Shown: in pieces, positions 1-13,600 of the stretch
Layout: the number at the start of each line of letters is the position of its first letter
How positions within the stretch are numbered: the first letter of the stretch is position 1
From: Protula sp. h YS-2021
Taxonomy: Eukaryota > Annelida > Polychaeta > Sabellida > Serpulidae
NCBI GenBank assembly: GCA_949752745.1
Contig: OX457029.1
Coordinates: forward strand, 38,407,603-38,471,602
Direction of reading: 5' to 3'
Length of the DNA stretch: 64,000 nucleotides
Translations under genes and position numbers: made by a program
The notes under the pieces: generated by a model
What the model was told of the DNA's origin: nothing
The model's database searches: none
The model's input: the letters and a program-made list of their open reading frames with translations, nothing else

Positions 1-1027
1 CCCCCCCCCCCCCCCTCCCGCTCCATTTGCATTACTGTTTTCACTTCAGTGCTAATGTTTTTCAACCATTTCGAAAGACAAAACCACCGACGTCATCGAA
101 ATCTATTCATACGGAATAACGAGTTGGCTTTGGCGTCATTACTTGAATTTCATATCTATTTACATAATGTTAGCAAAATAAAATGCCGTATATTATTTAT
201 AACCACAGTATGAATGATTTTTTTTATATCATCACTTGTTGAATAATGCACTCAGAACTATTTAAAATTTAAAAAATAATAACAAAGACGCTTTTTTTGT
301 TTTTTGTCTGTTTTGTTTGGGTTTGAGCTTAATGTGCAGCCCACGCCTAAGGGGGCGCGGAAAAAAAACATCGATCAATAAAATAGAAGCATCCCTTCGG
401 GTTTTTATTTATGTGAAGTCAAATTAACGGGTTGCCCAGACACAATATCTGTGAATCACCGCCTTAACTCATTTCAATCGAAATTGTCTATTTCCTACAG
501 AATTATAGGCATCTTTACAACATACTATTTTTTAACAAACAACAAGTGTTTGTGATGTAGCCATCATTTAATTGTACACATCACTGACTCATTTTTACAG
601 ATCAGTAATTCCAATTCATATATATCTTGCTGAATCAACGGATGTCTGTATAAATGTTACACATCTCGAAATAAACCTTAAGATATCTGTGGGTCATTTT
701 GAGAATGTTTTTATTATCTGTTGACACAGAAAATAAAGTGCTATAAAAGAAAAACAACATTCGACACGACTGCTTATCTATACAACAAATAAAACAAGCC
801 ATTGCAGAGAGCACATCCCCACCCGGAAATGGAAATTTCGGATCATCAGGATGGGAGTAACAGCCGGCGATGGATGAACGGACGGAGAACACCCAAAGCT
901 CTACTCCCCCCTCCGGGGCTAAAGCCCGGGCTAAGGGCTAATGGGACTATTTCTGCAATGTAGAGTCCGATAGTTATCTCTATTCGCCCTCCGTATTAGA
1001 GATTTCAGAACAGAATCCATGGCGAGA
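1..1027. other. Intron 23 of UBE3B, left part, no gene seen
   Basis: This is AT-rich non-coding sequence starting with a 15-nt C run at the window edge. A GC-rich patch at 895-945 contains the short palindrome AGCCCGGGCT. I found no HECT C-lobe exon on the minus strand here. Confidence 0.6.
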
Positions 1028-1390
1028 ACATATCCGCCAAACAGCATCCATGTTGAGCACATATCCGCCAAACAGCATCCATGATGAGCACATATCCGCC
1101 AAACAGCATCCATGATGAGTACATATCCGCCAAACAGCAACCATGATGAGCACATATCCGGTAAACCGCATCCATGATGAGCACATATCCGCCAAACAGC
1201 ATCTATGATGAGCACATATCCGCCAAACAGCAACCATGATGAGCACATATCCGCCAAACAGCAACCATGATGAGCACATATCCGCCAAACAGCAACTATG
1301 ATGAGCACATATCCGCCAAACAGCAACCATGAGGAGCACATATCCGCCAAACAGCAACCATGAGGAGCACATATCCGGACATAAACCGCC
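1028..1390. repeat. 31-bp minisatellite, about 11-12 copies
   Basis: The unit contains ACATATCCGCCAAACAGCA followed by a CATGATGAGC-like end, and recurs every 31 bp in intron 23 of UBE3B. Because 31 is not a multiple of three and no stop occurs in any minus-strand frame, all three minus frames stay open and encode the same 31-residue repeat (GGYVLI.DAVWRICAHH-like). I read this as a by-product of the repeat, not as a protein gene. Confidence 0.9.
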
Positions 1391-1479
1391 CAAACTAAAC
1401 GAGTTAATTTTACTTTTTGCCCATTCAACTGCAACAACCGATAACCTCTAAAAGCTACCGACAGAAAAAAATAACAAAC

Positions 1480-1662
1480 CTCAAGTCGGCAAAATCGACG
1501 TCAGCGGTGTCCCCAGAAATGAGCTTCTGAAGCTCTGGGCCCGAGAACATGGCGAGCCAGTCCTTGTTAACGATGGACTTGAAGCCGTGTAGAAAGGCGG
1601 CCGTCTGCTCTTTGATCTGCGTGCGCATCTTGAAGTGTGCCATCAGGTGGATGTAGCTGATC
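1480..1662 (-). CDS. UBE3B: UBE3B exon 23 (HECT; last exon in window)
   Basis: This 183-nt exon encodes [20 protein letters not shown], then [20 protein letters not shown] and [20 protein letters not shown], near-identical to vertebrate UBE3B. The acceptor is GTTGTAG and the donor TTGAG/GTTTGT. The next exon (family: KHTVYYGG...) was not found between 1 and 1479, so it lies left of the window. Confidence 0.95.
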
Positions 1663-4600
1663 CTACAACATAGCGCATGCGCCAGCCGAGTTCTGAACAC
1701 AGAGTTAAATTTCTGGTCACTTGACTTCAGTCACATGACATTTGAAGCCAAGAACATAAAAAAAACATTTGACAGGTGATTCAGGAAACTGACTTTTCTA
1801 CATTTTAACGAAAAAAATGTGCCTCTTTTGCAGAAAGGGTATGAACTTTTTGTGCATGAACTTACAGTAAATGTTTGAATAACAGGAACCGGTATGCAGG
1901 ATTCGTGCCTCGGAAGATATGAAGTTGACCCCTATTAGCGGAACAATGCAAAGCCTCGTAGCTCTGACAGAGATATATATGAAAGTTATTGAAGTCAGAG
2001 CTGACTCGAAGCAAGTATTTGAATTGGCCACTACTCAGAAGACAGGTAGCACGTATCTGACACATGTACTGCATATAGATAACAGTAATCAGGTAGTCGA
2101 CAGGAGTGCGGCACGGAGGAGAGCCATGGCCTACTTGTTATCGTCGGTGACTGGGATGAGTCGGCCGCCTGGCCTCAGCTCATGCGTGACGATCTTCCCT
2201 AGAATATCCTCGTCTGTGGAAAAACACAGCTCCAGCTCGCTGATGTCCCCGTCGTAGTGCTACAATAAAACGTGTTAATTAGTAAGTACTGCAACATGCG
2301 AATGAAACAAGTACCCTTACATTTCCAGTACCCTTATCTTATCAAGTGGTTTTACCTCGTACTGCAAAACAAAAGGTCAACTCTAACTCCATCTTACCCA
2401 CTCTGTCATTACAGAGCTACATCACTCAATCATAATCACTCCACTCCCCCCCCCCCCACCCCCCCCCCATCCCCCGACCTCTTCCTCCGCCACACACACA
2501 CACAGTACTCATAAACACATAACTCGTTTACTGATTATCAGTGAATGGGTGATATGTTTATGAGTACTGTGTGTGTTATATCCCTCATGACGCCACAACA
2601 TATTAATTGTATTTCGCTTATGTACCGCTGCGTCACTGAGTTGAGATTTTTGTGTTGTAGCCTTACGAGGATATAACTGGGCGGAATGTTTCCTATCCCA
2701 AAAACAACAGCACAACCCATCAATCTCACTCTTACTTCTTCAACCGCTCAGCGACGTGCCAGTAATATCCTTGCTAAGAATTTTTCGCCTCAATCTGACA
2801 AGAAGTCATCCTCATACCTCTCAGCTGGACATAGCTCTCTCACATTCACTCACATTGGTACGGCAACACTTAAATGTTCGTCTACAGCCTCTAAATAGCG
2901 GACACGGACAGTTGTACTACGACATTTTTCGGCCATTGTTTTAAACGTGAACCACAAAGACGAAAACATTTTTCAAGCACAAGCTTCAGGGTGGAGAGGG
3001 GGGGGGCAGGGGGAAACGTTTTGATACGATGAGTGAAGGTTACATGTCGGACACCTCGAGCCTTCTTGAACGCCAGGCTCTTGTTTAATTCCCTGTCCAG
3101 TGAAGGGATTTGGCCAATGCACTATAGGTTTCTATTAAGTGATTTCACTCAGCAAGAATACGCGAGTCGCGTGACCTTCAGACCGAGACAGACAGAGGAA
3201 GGGGTTTCCGGGGTTTGGCGGTGGGGGTGATGACGGGGGGGGGGGTATGACAGTTACCTTGATGTACGTCAAGCTCTTATACAGATCTCTGTCCAGCGAA
3301 GGCAGTTCATCTATGGCACTATAGATGGCGCTCTGGTGCTGCCCGCGGATTTGACTCAAGAAGAACGGCGCGAACGGCACTTCAACTACGATGCCCTAAA
3401 ATTATTCTTCCTAACATGAGTTACTCAGGCAAACGCCTCGTTGCTTCCTTTACCACGTTTTCAAAACTGCATAAAATTTCCCTTTGTCAGTTCGGATCTT
3501 CAGTCATCAGGGCTATATAAAATCACTTAATTCTGAGTAACTAAGAGGGTGTGCAGCAATCACCTTGTCAACAACCTTTGCCTCGTTATTGGGGCTATTC
3601 CATCCCCAGCTTTAGCCTAGCCCTGAGCAAATGTTTCAATTTAATGCATTTTATTCTTACCACAAGCTGTCCTTACAGAAAGTAACACTTGTCATTTGAA
3701 CTCGCCACTCATTTAACCCTGACACTGTTTTTGTACGTGATCCAGAGTCGCTATTCATGTAGCAATCCCGCTCCAGTTACGGTTATGTCTTAATCCTGTA
3801 AGGCCTTACGTAGTACACGTGTACCTGAATCGTACGCGGCAGTGCACTTGCACTTACCTCGTACACAGCTTTGGCAAGCATGCGACCGATGAACTCAAAC
3901 AATGCAAGGTGGTTCTCCTCTATGAATGACGTATTTGAGGGGTACAATTTCTGTTCTTCTGTCACCTGCAGATTTAAAAAAGATACACATAAACTTGTGA
4001 CGTCACATTTTATGTGTGACACATTGATGTAAGCGTTTGTCATATTTTGTTCTATCTGGAGAACGACTATTCCAAAAAAAAAATTCAAATCGGTATCGGA
4101 AATTTTTTAGTTATGAGATTCAAGTATCAAGTTACCTTAAACAGATTAAGAGAAGGGTCGAAGACACGCTGTATAGTTTCCTCCAGGAATTCCTTGAAAA
4201 CTCCATCTTGATCAATGCCAGCCTCGTCGAGACCCTGGAGCAATCAAGAAACAAGTCGCGTGTAGAATAAGGGCTCGTTTTGGGGTTGTTTCATTTTCAG
4301 CTGTTTACGCACAAGAGGATCTATTTCAACGATATCGGGTTAAAATGCACATGCCGAAAGGGAACACACCTGTTCGTTGATGAACTTGACCCTGATGAGG
4401 CCTTTCAGGGCACTGGGCGGGAGGACAGCGAGCTGTGTGTAGCCGTCTTCTATGAGGCGCGAGCGGTGTACCGTGATCAGCGTCGACTGTGGTGAGACCG
4501 TCACCGTCTCTGTCAGGCCCAGACTCTCCTTCTCCCGCTCCACCGTACGCCGGAATAAGACAACTCGCTGAATAAAAAAAATCGACTACATGGTGATGTG

Positions 4601-7600
4601 TTGCAATACTATTTGGGATAGCATCTTTTTTAAGTATTTAAACGCAGTTTTTTCACTCGCACAATCTGTCATTTTATTTTATTTTACAATTGCCAATGCA
4701 GTAGTATTTTTGCAGTACATATGACGTATTTTCCCGCTCTTCCACTGTCGAAAACGTCACGTTACGCACTACTCAAAGTCCGCACTTAACATCCTCATAA
4801 GAACATAAGTGAACGAAAGAAAACATTGTGTGTGCAAGACGAATGTGCATCTGACCTCTTTGTGTGGAATGATGTGCGGCACAATCCGGAGCAGATACTG
4901 TGCCGCTTCTTTGCCCTTCCAAAGCTCTGCCAGGAAAGTACTTGGCTTAACCTCTCTATTAATTTACAAGTAAGAGAGCTCATTAAACATTCGCTACTAT
5001 GGTTCATTATCTCAGCATTTGAAATAACACCTCAGATTAGCAATTCCGTTCAAATTATAACTAAAATATGTTCTTTTTTTCTTTTTTCTTTTTTCTTTTT
5101 TTTTTTTTAGGGTCATCGGTGCTACTTTTTACTACAGATTCTGCGGCAACAAGAAGTCAGGCCTAACTCTGAAGATTCGGAGACTTCACACATATTTTGA
5201 CTCTTGCCGCTGTATTTATAGGGGATTCTCTCACTTGATGAGCCAATGATCCTTTGGCGTGAACTGAGTCCGGCAGTCTCGCTCATACAGCAGCATGAGG
5301 AGGCTATGCACCGAGTTAAACACGTCATTACCCTTCGCCTTCGCCGGCTCTATAACCACACACATTTAAAAATCCCCAAGGTTATTACCACCCAGCAAAG
5401 AACCCAGTCGTTGGTGTCCAACAGCCAACCTCTACGGCGGTTCGGTCTGTTGTGTATAACACTTTTAAACTCCGCATACCCACTAGTATAGTACCCAATA
5501 GTACTCATAAAGGAGAGGAATTATTTTTAAAAAAAAGCTACTAAAGTATAGATTTTAGTGACTTCAACACTCAGACGCACCTTTTTTTACCAATGTGCAA
5601 GAACATTCAACACTGAGGGATGCACAGTACGGCTGGATGGATAGAAATATCCATCCGCTCTGTATTTATACATAACAGATAGATTTGATCAGAGGTCAGC
5701 TGTTTTACAACAACGAGAACCCAGTATAATTATAACTACAGATCACTCTACCCAACGTCATAACCACACAGCAAAACAACAATTCTTATCAAATAAAGTT
5801 AACGTTTTTACCACATATCCAATTTCATAACCGCAGAACAAGGAACCAACACTATAATCACATAGCATTGCCCCAATATTGCAATCATACAGTACTCTGT
5901 ACAACTTTATAACCACAGAGTAATATATTCCTCTTTACTACCATCAAACCACAAAAAAAAAAAAAATATTCTCCCGAACGGTTTCCGTCTGTACTTTTTT
6001 CATTTCGACGAATTCAATCTCAGATATTTGTTCTTTTCATTTTTATTTCAGATTTCTATAACATCCTGTTCAAGTACAGTTGCTACCATTTAACTTAATA
6101 TCAGATTCTTTCAGCATGACCTTGACCGCACCTATGAGGCCATTCCAGATGGCCTTGAAGACGAAATTGTTGAGGAAGAGGCTGACCTCCACAAGCTTAT
6201 GGAGAGGAAGTGGCTTGTTCTGCTCATAAAGTTCTACGTCATCTAAAATGCTGTGTAAAAAAAATCAGGCCTCACAATATCACAAACGTAAATACAAGCG
6301 CAAAATTGTTTGCTTAGTTTATTAAGAAGTTATTGGCGTGAAGCCAAAGTACTCACAAAGTACTCACAAAGTACTGACAAAGAACATGGTCTCATTTACA
6401 CTGTTTGCGAGGAAATCTTTATTCTTTTTTCCATTTTATTCGTTATCGGTATTGCAGAACAATGTCCCTGGCTTACGCAACAATATGACTAGTGGAATCA
6501 CAGCTCAATCGTAGAAGATCTAATATGTTATGACTAGACGGCTGCTGGGTGGACGTCAGTGCGTCGAGGAACGTCTTGATGCCGTAGCCCCCGCCCAGGT
6601 CAGCGAGAAGCTTCCACAGGCTTGGCAGTAGCACATCCTTGTAGCACAGACCTACAATGGAGCCGTATTTTGTTATCTAATGTTTACGCAATGCCTGTAT
6701 TCTTTAAGTAACATATGTACTAAATTAGCACAACAAAGGCAAGCTATATTTACCACAAATAACAACAACCCGATCCTGCAAATAAAGGGCTGTGAGGTGC
6801 ACAGTGCACGAGCTTACCTGCCATAATGTCCATGCTGAGCTGGGTAAGTGTCTGCATGGCTGTGAGGTGCACAGTGCATGAGCTTACCTGCCATGATGTC
6901 CATGCTGAGCTGGGTGAGTGTCTGCATGGCTTTGAGGTATATAGTGCATGAGCTTACCTGCCATGATGTCCATGCTGAGCTGGGTGAGTGTCTGCATGGC
7001 TGTGAGGTACATAGTGCATGAGCTTACCTGCCATGATGTCCATGCTGAGCTGGGTGAGTGTCTGCGTGGCTGTGAGGTATATAGTGCATGAGCTTACCTG
7101 CCATGATGTCCATGCTGAGCTGGGTCAGGGTCTGCATGGCTGTGAGGTACACAGTGCATGAGCTTACCTGCAATGATGTCCATGCTGAGCTGGGTGAGTG
7201 TCTGCGTGGCTGTGAGGTATATAGTGCACGAGCTTACCCGCCTTGATGTCCATGCTGAGCTGGATGAGTGTCTGCATGGCTGTGAGGTGCACAGTGCATG
7301 AGCTTACCTGCCATGATGTCCATATTGAGCTGGGTGAGTGTCTGCATGGCTGTGAGGTACATAGTGCATGAGCTTACCTGCCATGATGTCCATGCTGAGC
7401 TGGGTGAGTGTCTGCATGGCTGTGAGGTACATAGTGCATGAGCTTACCTGCCATGATGTCCATGCTGAGCTGGGTCAGGGTCTGCATGGCTGTGAGGTAC
7501 ATAGTGCATGAGCTTACCTGCCATGATGTCCATGCTGAGCTGGGTGAGTTTCTGCATGGCTGTGAGGTAGACATTGCATGAGCTTACCTGCCATGATGTC

Positions 7601-10600
7601 CATGCTGAGCTGGGTCAGTGTCTGCGTGGCTGTGAGGTACATAGTGCATGAGCTTACCTGCCATGATGTCCATGCTGAGCTGGGTGAGTGTCTGCGTGGC
7701 TGTGAGGTACATAGTGCACAAGCTTACCTGCCATGATGTCCATGTTGAGCTGGGTGAGTGTCTGCATGGCTGTGAGGTACATAGTGCATGAGCTTACCTG
7801 CCATGATGTCCATGCTGAACTGGGTGAGTGTCTGCATGGCTGTGAGGTACATAGTGCATGAGCTTACCTGCCATGATGTCCATGCTGAGCTGGGTCAGTG
7901 TCTGCGTGGCTGTGAGGTAGACATTGCATGAGCTTACCTGCCATGAAGTCCATGCTGAGCTGGGTCAGTGTCTGCGTGGCTGTGAGGTAGACATTGCATG
8001 AGCTTACCTGCCATGAAGTCCATGCTGAGCTGGGTCAGTGTCTGCGTGGCTGTGAGGTACATAGTGCACGAGCTTACCTGCCATGATGTCCATGCTGAGC
8101 TGGGTCAGTGTCTGCATGGCTGTGAGGTACACAGTGCATGAGCTTACCTGCCATGATGTCCATGCTGAGCTGGGTCAGTGTCTGCATGGCTGTGAGGTAC
8201 ATAGTGCATGAGCTTACCTGCCATGATGTCCATGCTGAGCTGGGTCAGGGTCTGCATGGCTGTGAGGTACATAGTGCATGCGCTTACCTGCCATGATGTC
8301 CATGCTGAGCTGGGTCAGGGTCTGCATGGCTGTGAGGTACATAGTGCATGAGCTTACCTGCCATGATGTCCATGCTGAGCTGGGTGAGTGTCTGCATGGC
8401 TGTGAGGTACATAGTGCATGCGCTTACCTGCCATGATGTCCATGCTGAGCTGGGTCAGGGTCTGCATGGCTGTGAGGTACATAGTGCATGAGCTTACCCG
8501 CCATGATGTCCATGCTGAGCTGGGTGAGTGTCTGCATGGCTGTGAGGTACATAGTGCATGCGCTTACCTGCCATGATGTCCATGCTGAGCTGGGTGAGTG
8601 TCTGCATGGCTGTGAGGTACATAGTGCATGCGCTTACCTGCCATGATGTCCATGCTGAGCTGGGTCAGTGTCTGCATGGCTGTGAGGTACATAGTGCATG
8701 AGCTTACCTGCCATGATGTCCATGCTGAGCTGGGTGAGTGTCTGCGTGGCTGTGAGGTACATAGTGCACGAGCTTACCTGCCATGATGTCCATGCTGAGC
8801 TGGGTGAGTGTCTGCGTGGCTGTGAGGTACATAGTGCACGAGCTTACCTGCCATGATGTCCATGCTGAGCTGGGTCAGGGTCTGCATGGCTGTGAGGTAC
8901 ATAGTGCATGAGCTTACCCGCCATGATGTCCATGCTGAGCTGGGTGAGTGTCTGCATGGCTGTGAGGTACATAGTGCATGCGCTTACCTGCCATGATGTC
9001 CATGCTGAGCTGGGTCAGGGTCTGCATGGCTGTGAGGTACATAGTGCATGCGCTTACCTGCCATGATGTCCATGCTGAGCTGGGTCAGTGTCTGCATGGC
9101 TGTGAGGTACATAGTGCATGCGCTTACCTGCCATGATGCCCATGCTGAGCTGGGTCAGTGTCTGCATGGCTGTGAGGTGCACAGTGCATGAGCTTACCTG
9201 CCATGATGTCCATGCTGAGCTGGGTCAGGGTCTGCATGGCTGTGAGGTACATAGTGCATGAGCTTACCTGCCATGATGTCCATGCTGAGCTGGGTGAGTG
9301 TCTGCATGGTTGTGAGGTACACAGTGCATAAGCTTACCTGCCATGATGTCCATGCTGAGCTGGGTGAGTGTCTGCATGGCTGTGAGGTGCACAGTGCATG
9401 AGCTTACCTGCCATGATGTCCATGCTGAGCTGGGTCAGGGTCTGCATGGCTGTGAGGTACATAGTGCATGAGCTTACCTGCCATGATGTCCATGCTGAGC
9501 TGGGTGAGTGTCTGCATGGTTGTGAGGTACACAGTGCATGAGCTTACCTGCCATGATGTCCATGCTGAGCTGGGTGAGTGTCTGCATGGCTGTGAGGTGC
9601 ACAGTGCATGAGCTTACCTGCCATGATGTCCATGTTGAGCTGGGTGAGTGTCTGCATGGTTGTGAGGTGCACAGTGCATGAGCTTACCTGCCATGATGTC
9701 CATGTTGAGCTGGGTGAGTGTCTGCATGGCTGTGAGGTACATAGTGCATGAGCTTACCTGCCATGATGTCCATGCTGAGCTGGGTGACTGTCTGCATGGC
9801 TGTGAGGTACATAGTGCATGAGCTTACCTGCCATGATGTCCATGCTGAGCTGGGTGAGTGTCTGCATGGCTGTGAGGTACATAGTGCATGAGCTTACCTG
9901 CCATGATGTCCATGCTGAGCTGGGTGAGTGTCTGCATGGCTGTGAGGTGCACAGTGCATGAGCTTACCTGCCATGATGTCCATGTTGAGCTGGGTGAGTG
10001 TCTGCATGGTTGTGAGGTGCACAGTGCATGAGCTTACCTGCCATGATGTCCATGTTGAGCTGGGTGAGTGTCTGCATGGCTGTGAGGTACATAGTGCATG
10101 AGCTTACCTGCCATGATGTCCATGCTGAGCTGGGTGAGTGTCTGCATGGCTGTGAGGTACATAGTGCATGAGCTTACCTGCCATGATGTCCATGCTGAGC
10201 TGGGTGAGTGTCTGCATGGCTGTGAGGTACATAGTGCATGAGCTTACCTGCCATGATGTCCATGCTGAGCTGGGTGAGTGTCTGCATGGCTGTGAGGTAC
10301 ATGGTGCATGCCCGGCATGTGGACACCAACAGGGCACTGTCCAGCTTGATTTTCGGCGCTGCAGATTTAGACGACGCCTTGTCTAGAGCTTTCTTCAGCT
10401 TATCTTTAAGAATAACAGAGACTCAGAAAATAACATGTAATTGCGAGGTATTTACTAACGGAGGTTTTACTCTGTAAAAAGTCAGTTTATTTCAGTTTAA
10501 AATGCCTGCAAGAACATTCTTTACTGGCGAGTTTCACTGTTTTATCCCAGCCTTCCCTCTCCAAAAGCCACAAAGAAGCGAAACTTCTATTTCTCTCTGG

Positions 10601-13600
10601 CTGCTCATTGGCTAAAACAATCCTCTTAACTAGACTCATGATTGGAAAAATTTAGGCACCCTGAACTGTAGAAAGTGAACACAACACACGATGTCCCCCT
10701 AGATATTTTGTCGCTATCTCATGTGTTTGGGCTTTGCGCTCACGATCAAACAAGTTGTGAGTTACTGCTTGTATTTCAACGGCCCCTCCTACCCGGCTTC
10801 GCTCACTAATTGCAGCTACGCAATTTTTTTTCAGGCAATACAAAATCGGCTCTTTCATGTTGACAACCTGACCATTACTGGCAGTGCGACATGAAAGGCA
10901 CTGAAGTTTTCGTTGCTTTTGCAGCTTCGACAGCATTCAGCGAACCACAAGGCAAGGGCAGCGACGCAAAGGAAGACAGCGTCGTGCCGCAGCAAGACCA
11001 ACAGCGGGAACCCCTCGTCTCCCACGCCCCTCCACCCCTCCCCCCCCCCCCCGTGACGTTGAACAACCTCCCACGAGCGGACAACCTTTCCTCAGTAGCA
11101 TTTCCTTGTGTCCGTGAAGTAGAAGCTGGCCCTCGAAGAAGACCTCTGGCTGACAGGGAAAACACCATTAAAAAACTAGAACCTTATTTCGCTAGCGAAA
11201 TGTAAACACTTGACAAAAATTAAAACGCAAAAATACTTCGCAGCAAGACGAACAGCGGGAACCCTCCCGTGACGTTGAACAACCTCCCACGAGTGGACAA
11301 CCTTTCCACAGTAGCATTTCCTTGTGACCGTGAAGGAGAAACTGGCCCTCGAAGAAGACTTCTGGCTGACAGGGAAAATACCATAAAAACTAAACCAGTC
11401 TTCAGGAAGGACTACTGAGATTCACTCCTCGGCGAGCCCACGACGGTCTCTTGCACTGGGTTGACGGCACATACGTGCTGGGTGTCTACGTTTCTTTTTC
11501 AGTGTGCTGCCTGCAGAAAGCGCAAGCCCAGACGCATCGTCGATGCCACTTAAAAAGAGATCAGCAGGAATTTTAACGCCAACAAGGGAAGTTCGATCCC
11601 TGTCCCGTTGCAGATTCGTTCACGGCTGCACAAATTCCTGTGGAAAAACTCCTTGAGTGCCTCCATCGCTACTAGAAACTAATCGTCTCTATCCCATACT
11701 CGGCCAAAATTAAAAATTGGGAAGAGCTTTTGGAAAATGATCACGACAAGTATTTTATTTTATATTCTCACATGCAGCTTCAACATCGTGAACTTCGGTA
11801 CGGAAAAAAAATCAGCCTTCTGAATTCCCAAATAGCCACTCTGCGCAGGTTCAGTTCAAGGACAAAGTTGAGGCGGAAATCAAGAACGTGCTGCATCCAC
11901 AGCCGTCAAGCCGATTATTGCGTGCGTCAAGAATATCGCTGGGATGGCTGTAGTGTGATGGCGTGATAGTGTGATGGCGGTAGTGTGATGGCGGTAGTGT
12001 GATGGCGGTAGTTTGATTGTGCGGGCTGGTATTGCGCTCAGCTACAAAACCACACTTGTGATCATACTGACAACTCTGACGGCCCCGCGGTTCAGAGGCA
12101 GTGTTAGAGCATGAGGTTATTCTATTTTTGGATCAGAATTCGGATATCATTGTGTTTTCAAAAGATATGATTTCGCACTTAAGCCGTGACGTCAGTCATT
12201 ATGGCTATGCTCAGGGTATCGCTCGGCGTCTTTTCTTACTATTTTAAAACTATTCCCATGAGTAAACAGATGGATGGAAAATCAAGTCAGAATTTTCAGT
12301 GACGGTCAGTTTCAGACGTGATATATTCTGGCGCATTGGTATACTTTTTTAAAGAAAAAAAGAGCCATATTCTCCTTATGTTAGAACAATCAACAGTATA
12401 TCAGGTCGAGCCGCTACCAGCCAGTTTACAGGCTGCCAACAACCAGTTTACAGGCTGAGCAATTCATTTTACACAGCTTACTCTTTGAGTTGCGGTCAGC
12501 GTCCTTGACCTTGGCCTCGGCACTGGCACGAATCTCGTGGTAAGATATAAGCGGCTCGAAGACAATTGCAATCATCTTGACTTTCCAGAGCACCTGCAGC
12601 TGCTTGACAACGTGCGGCATAGCGTCATGGTAACTGATAGTAAAACAAACAACAAATAAACAAGGAAACTACAAAGAGAACAAGGCACGGAGGGCACTTG
12701 GTCTAAAAATGACACCCATATACGTAAATATGGAGACGTTATTAGGCGGCATTTTGCAATAAGTTTCACTATAAAAACCGTCAGTATACAACAAATACGT
12801 ACATCGACAAAGGGAGCAGCCTTCGAATGGAAAAGCTTTTCAAGTAAAACGTAAAAGGTTTTTACACCATTCTTCTTTAAAAACATAAAGTTCTCGAAAT
12901 GAAAAGCGGGAGCCTAGGCTTTTTATTTACTGCAGTATATACATTTTCTGTGTTTCATTATCTTTCAAAATTGCTATTGTAAGTCATAACGCGTGCAAAC
13001 GCGCAGTCTTTCCTCGCCCTCATCCCACCCCCCATCCCTCCGCCCATTCTTCACCAGACAATGCTCTTTCCTCATTGGCTAGATTATAGACCGTATTCAT
13101 CCAAGGACATAACCGCATGATACTGACGAAGAAATACCATGGTACATTTCATGACACACAACACAATAGAGTACTTGTGCACATGTGACAGATGCATTAC
13201 TGACATCACCGGAAGCGTAGCGGTGCAAATTCTTTACCTCCTGTCATGACTTTAAAACACAATTTGTGACCTGCTGATCTTGTTAAGAACAATTGCAACT
13301 GGTACATCACGATGTTTAGGCCTTATCCAAGGGACGGGACTTACCCCTGATCCGACTTTTGCGAGAACCAGCCAAGCACAGGGTGCCAGTGGGTCATGTG
13401 ACTCTTCTTGTTGTCTACGTACGCCTTGCAGCTTAACAGCAGCCGAGTAACGACAACCTGCGTCAGACAAGAACATAAAACAAGACTAAAAATACATAAA
13501 CGCGTCGAATTCAAACTGAAAATTTCAAAAGACCTAGGGCTGATGTAAACTCCAGTTTATTCATGAAAACAGCACAAATAAATCCAAGTCAAATCACTGC

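Larger units (their letters stand above)
10404..12481. other. UBE3B intron 12, with unrecognised possibly decayed coding remnant
   Basis: This long intron contains a GC-richer stretch (about 10880-11950) with plus-strand open pieces, for example [20 protein letters not shown] and [18 protein letters not shown]. They are broken by stops and frameshifts. The latter piece looks like a coiled coil. I do not recognise a family; an old transposon or retrocopy is possible. The rest shows nothing. Confidence 0.35.

Noticed and set aside
931..1437. Three overlapping minus-strand frames of 65-168 codons with repeated GGYVLI/CAHHGCC sequence
   Set aside because: They are the stop-free translations of the 31-bp minisatellite inside an intron. 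All frames are equal, and there is no start context or conservation.
5122..5328. Minus-strand frame ending CCRRICSKK as a UBE3B exon
   Set aside because: The upper part is exon 16 in another frame and the rest is intron 16. The phase-correct downstream exon is 4856-4955.
7374..10337. Frames with [15 protein letters not shown] and [14 protein letters not shown]
   Set aside because: They are read-through translations of the 70-bp array. Only the first copy at 10248-10310 is real coding sequence (exon 13).
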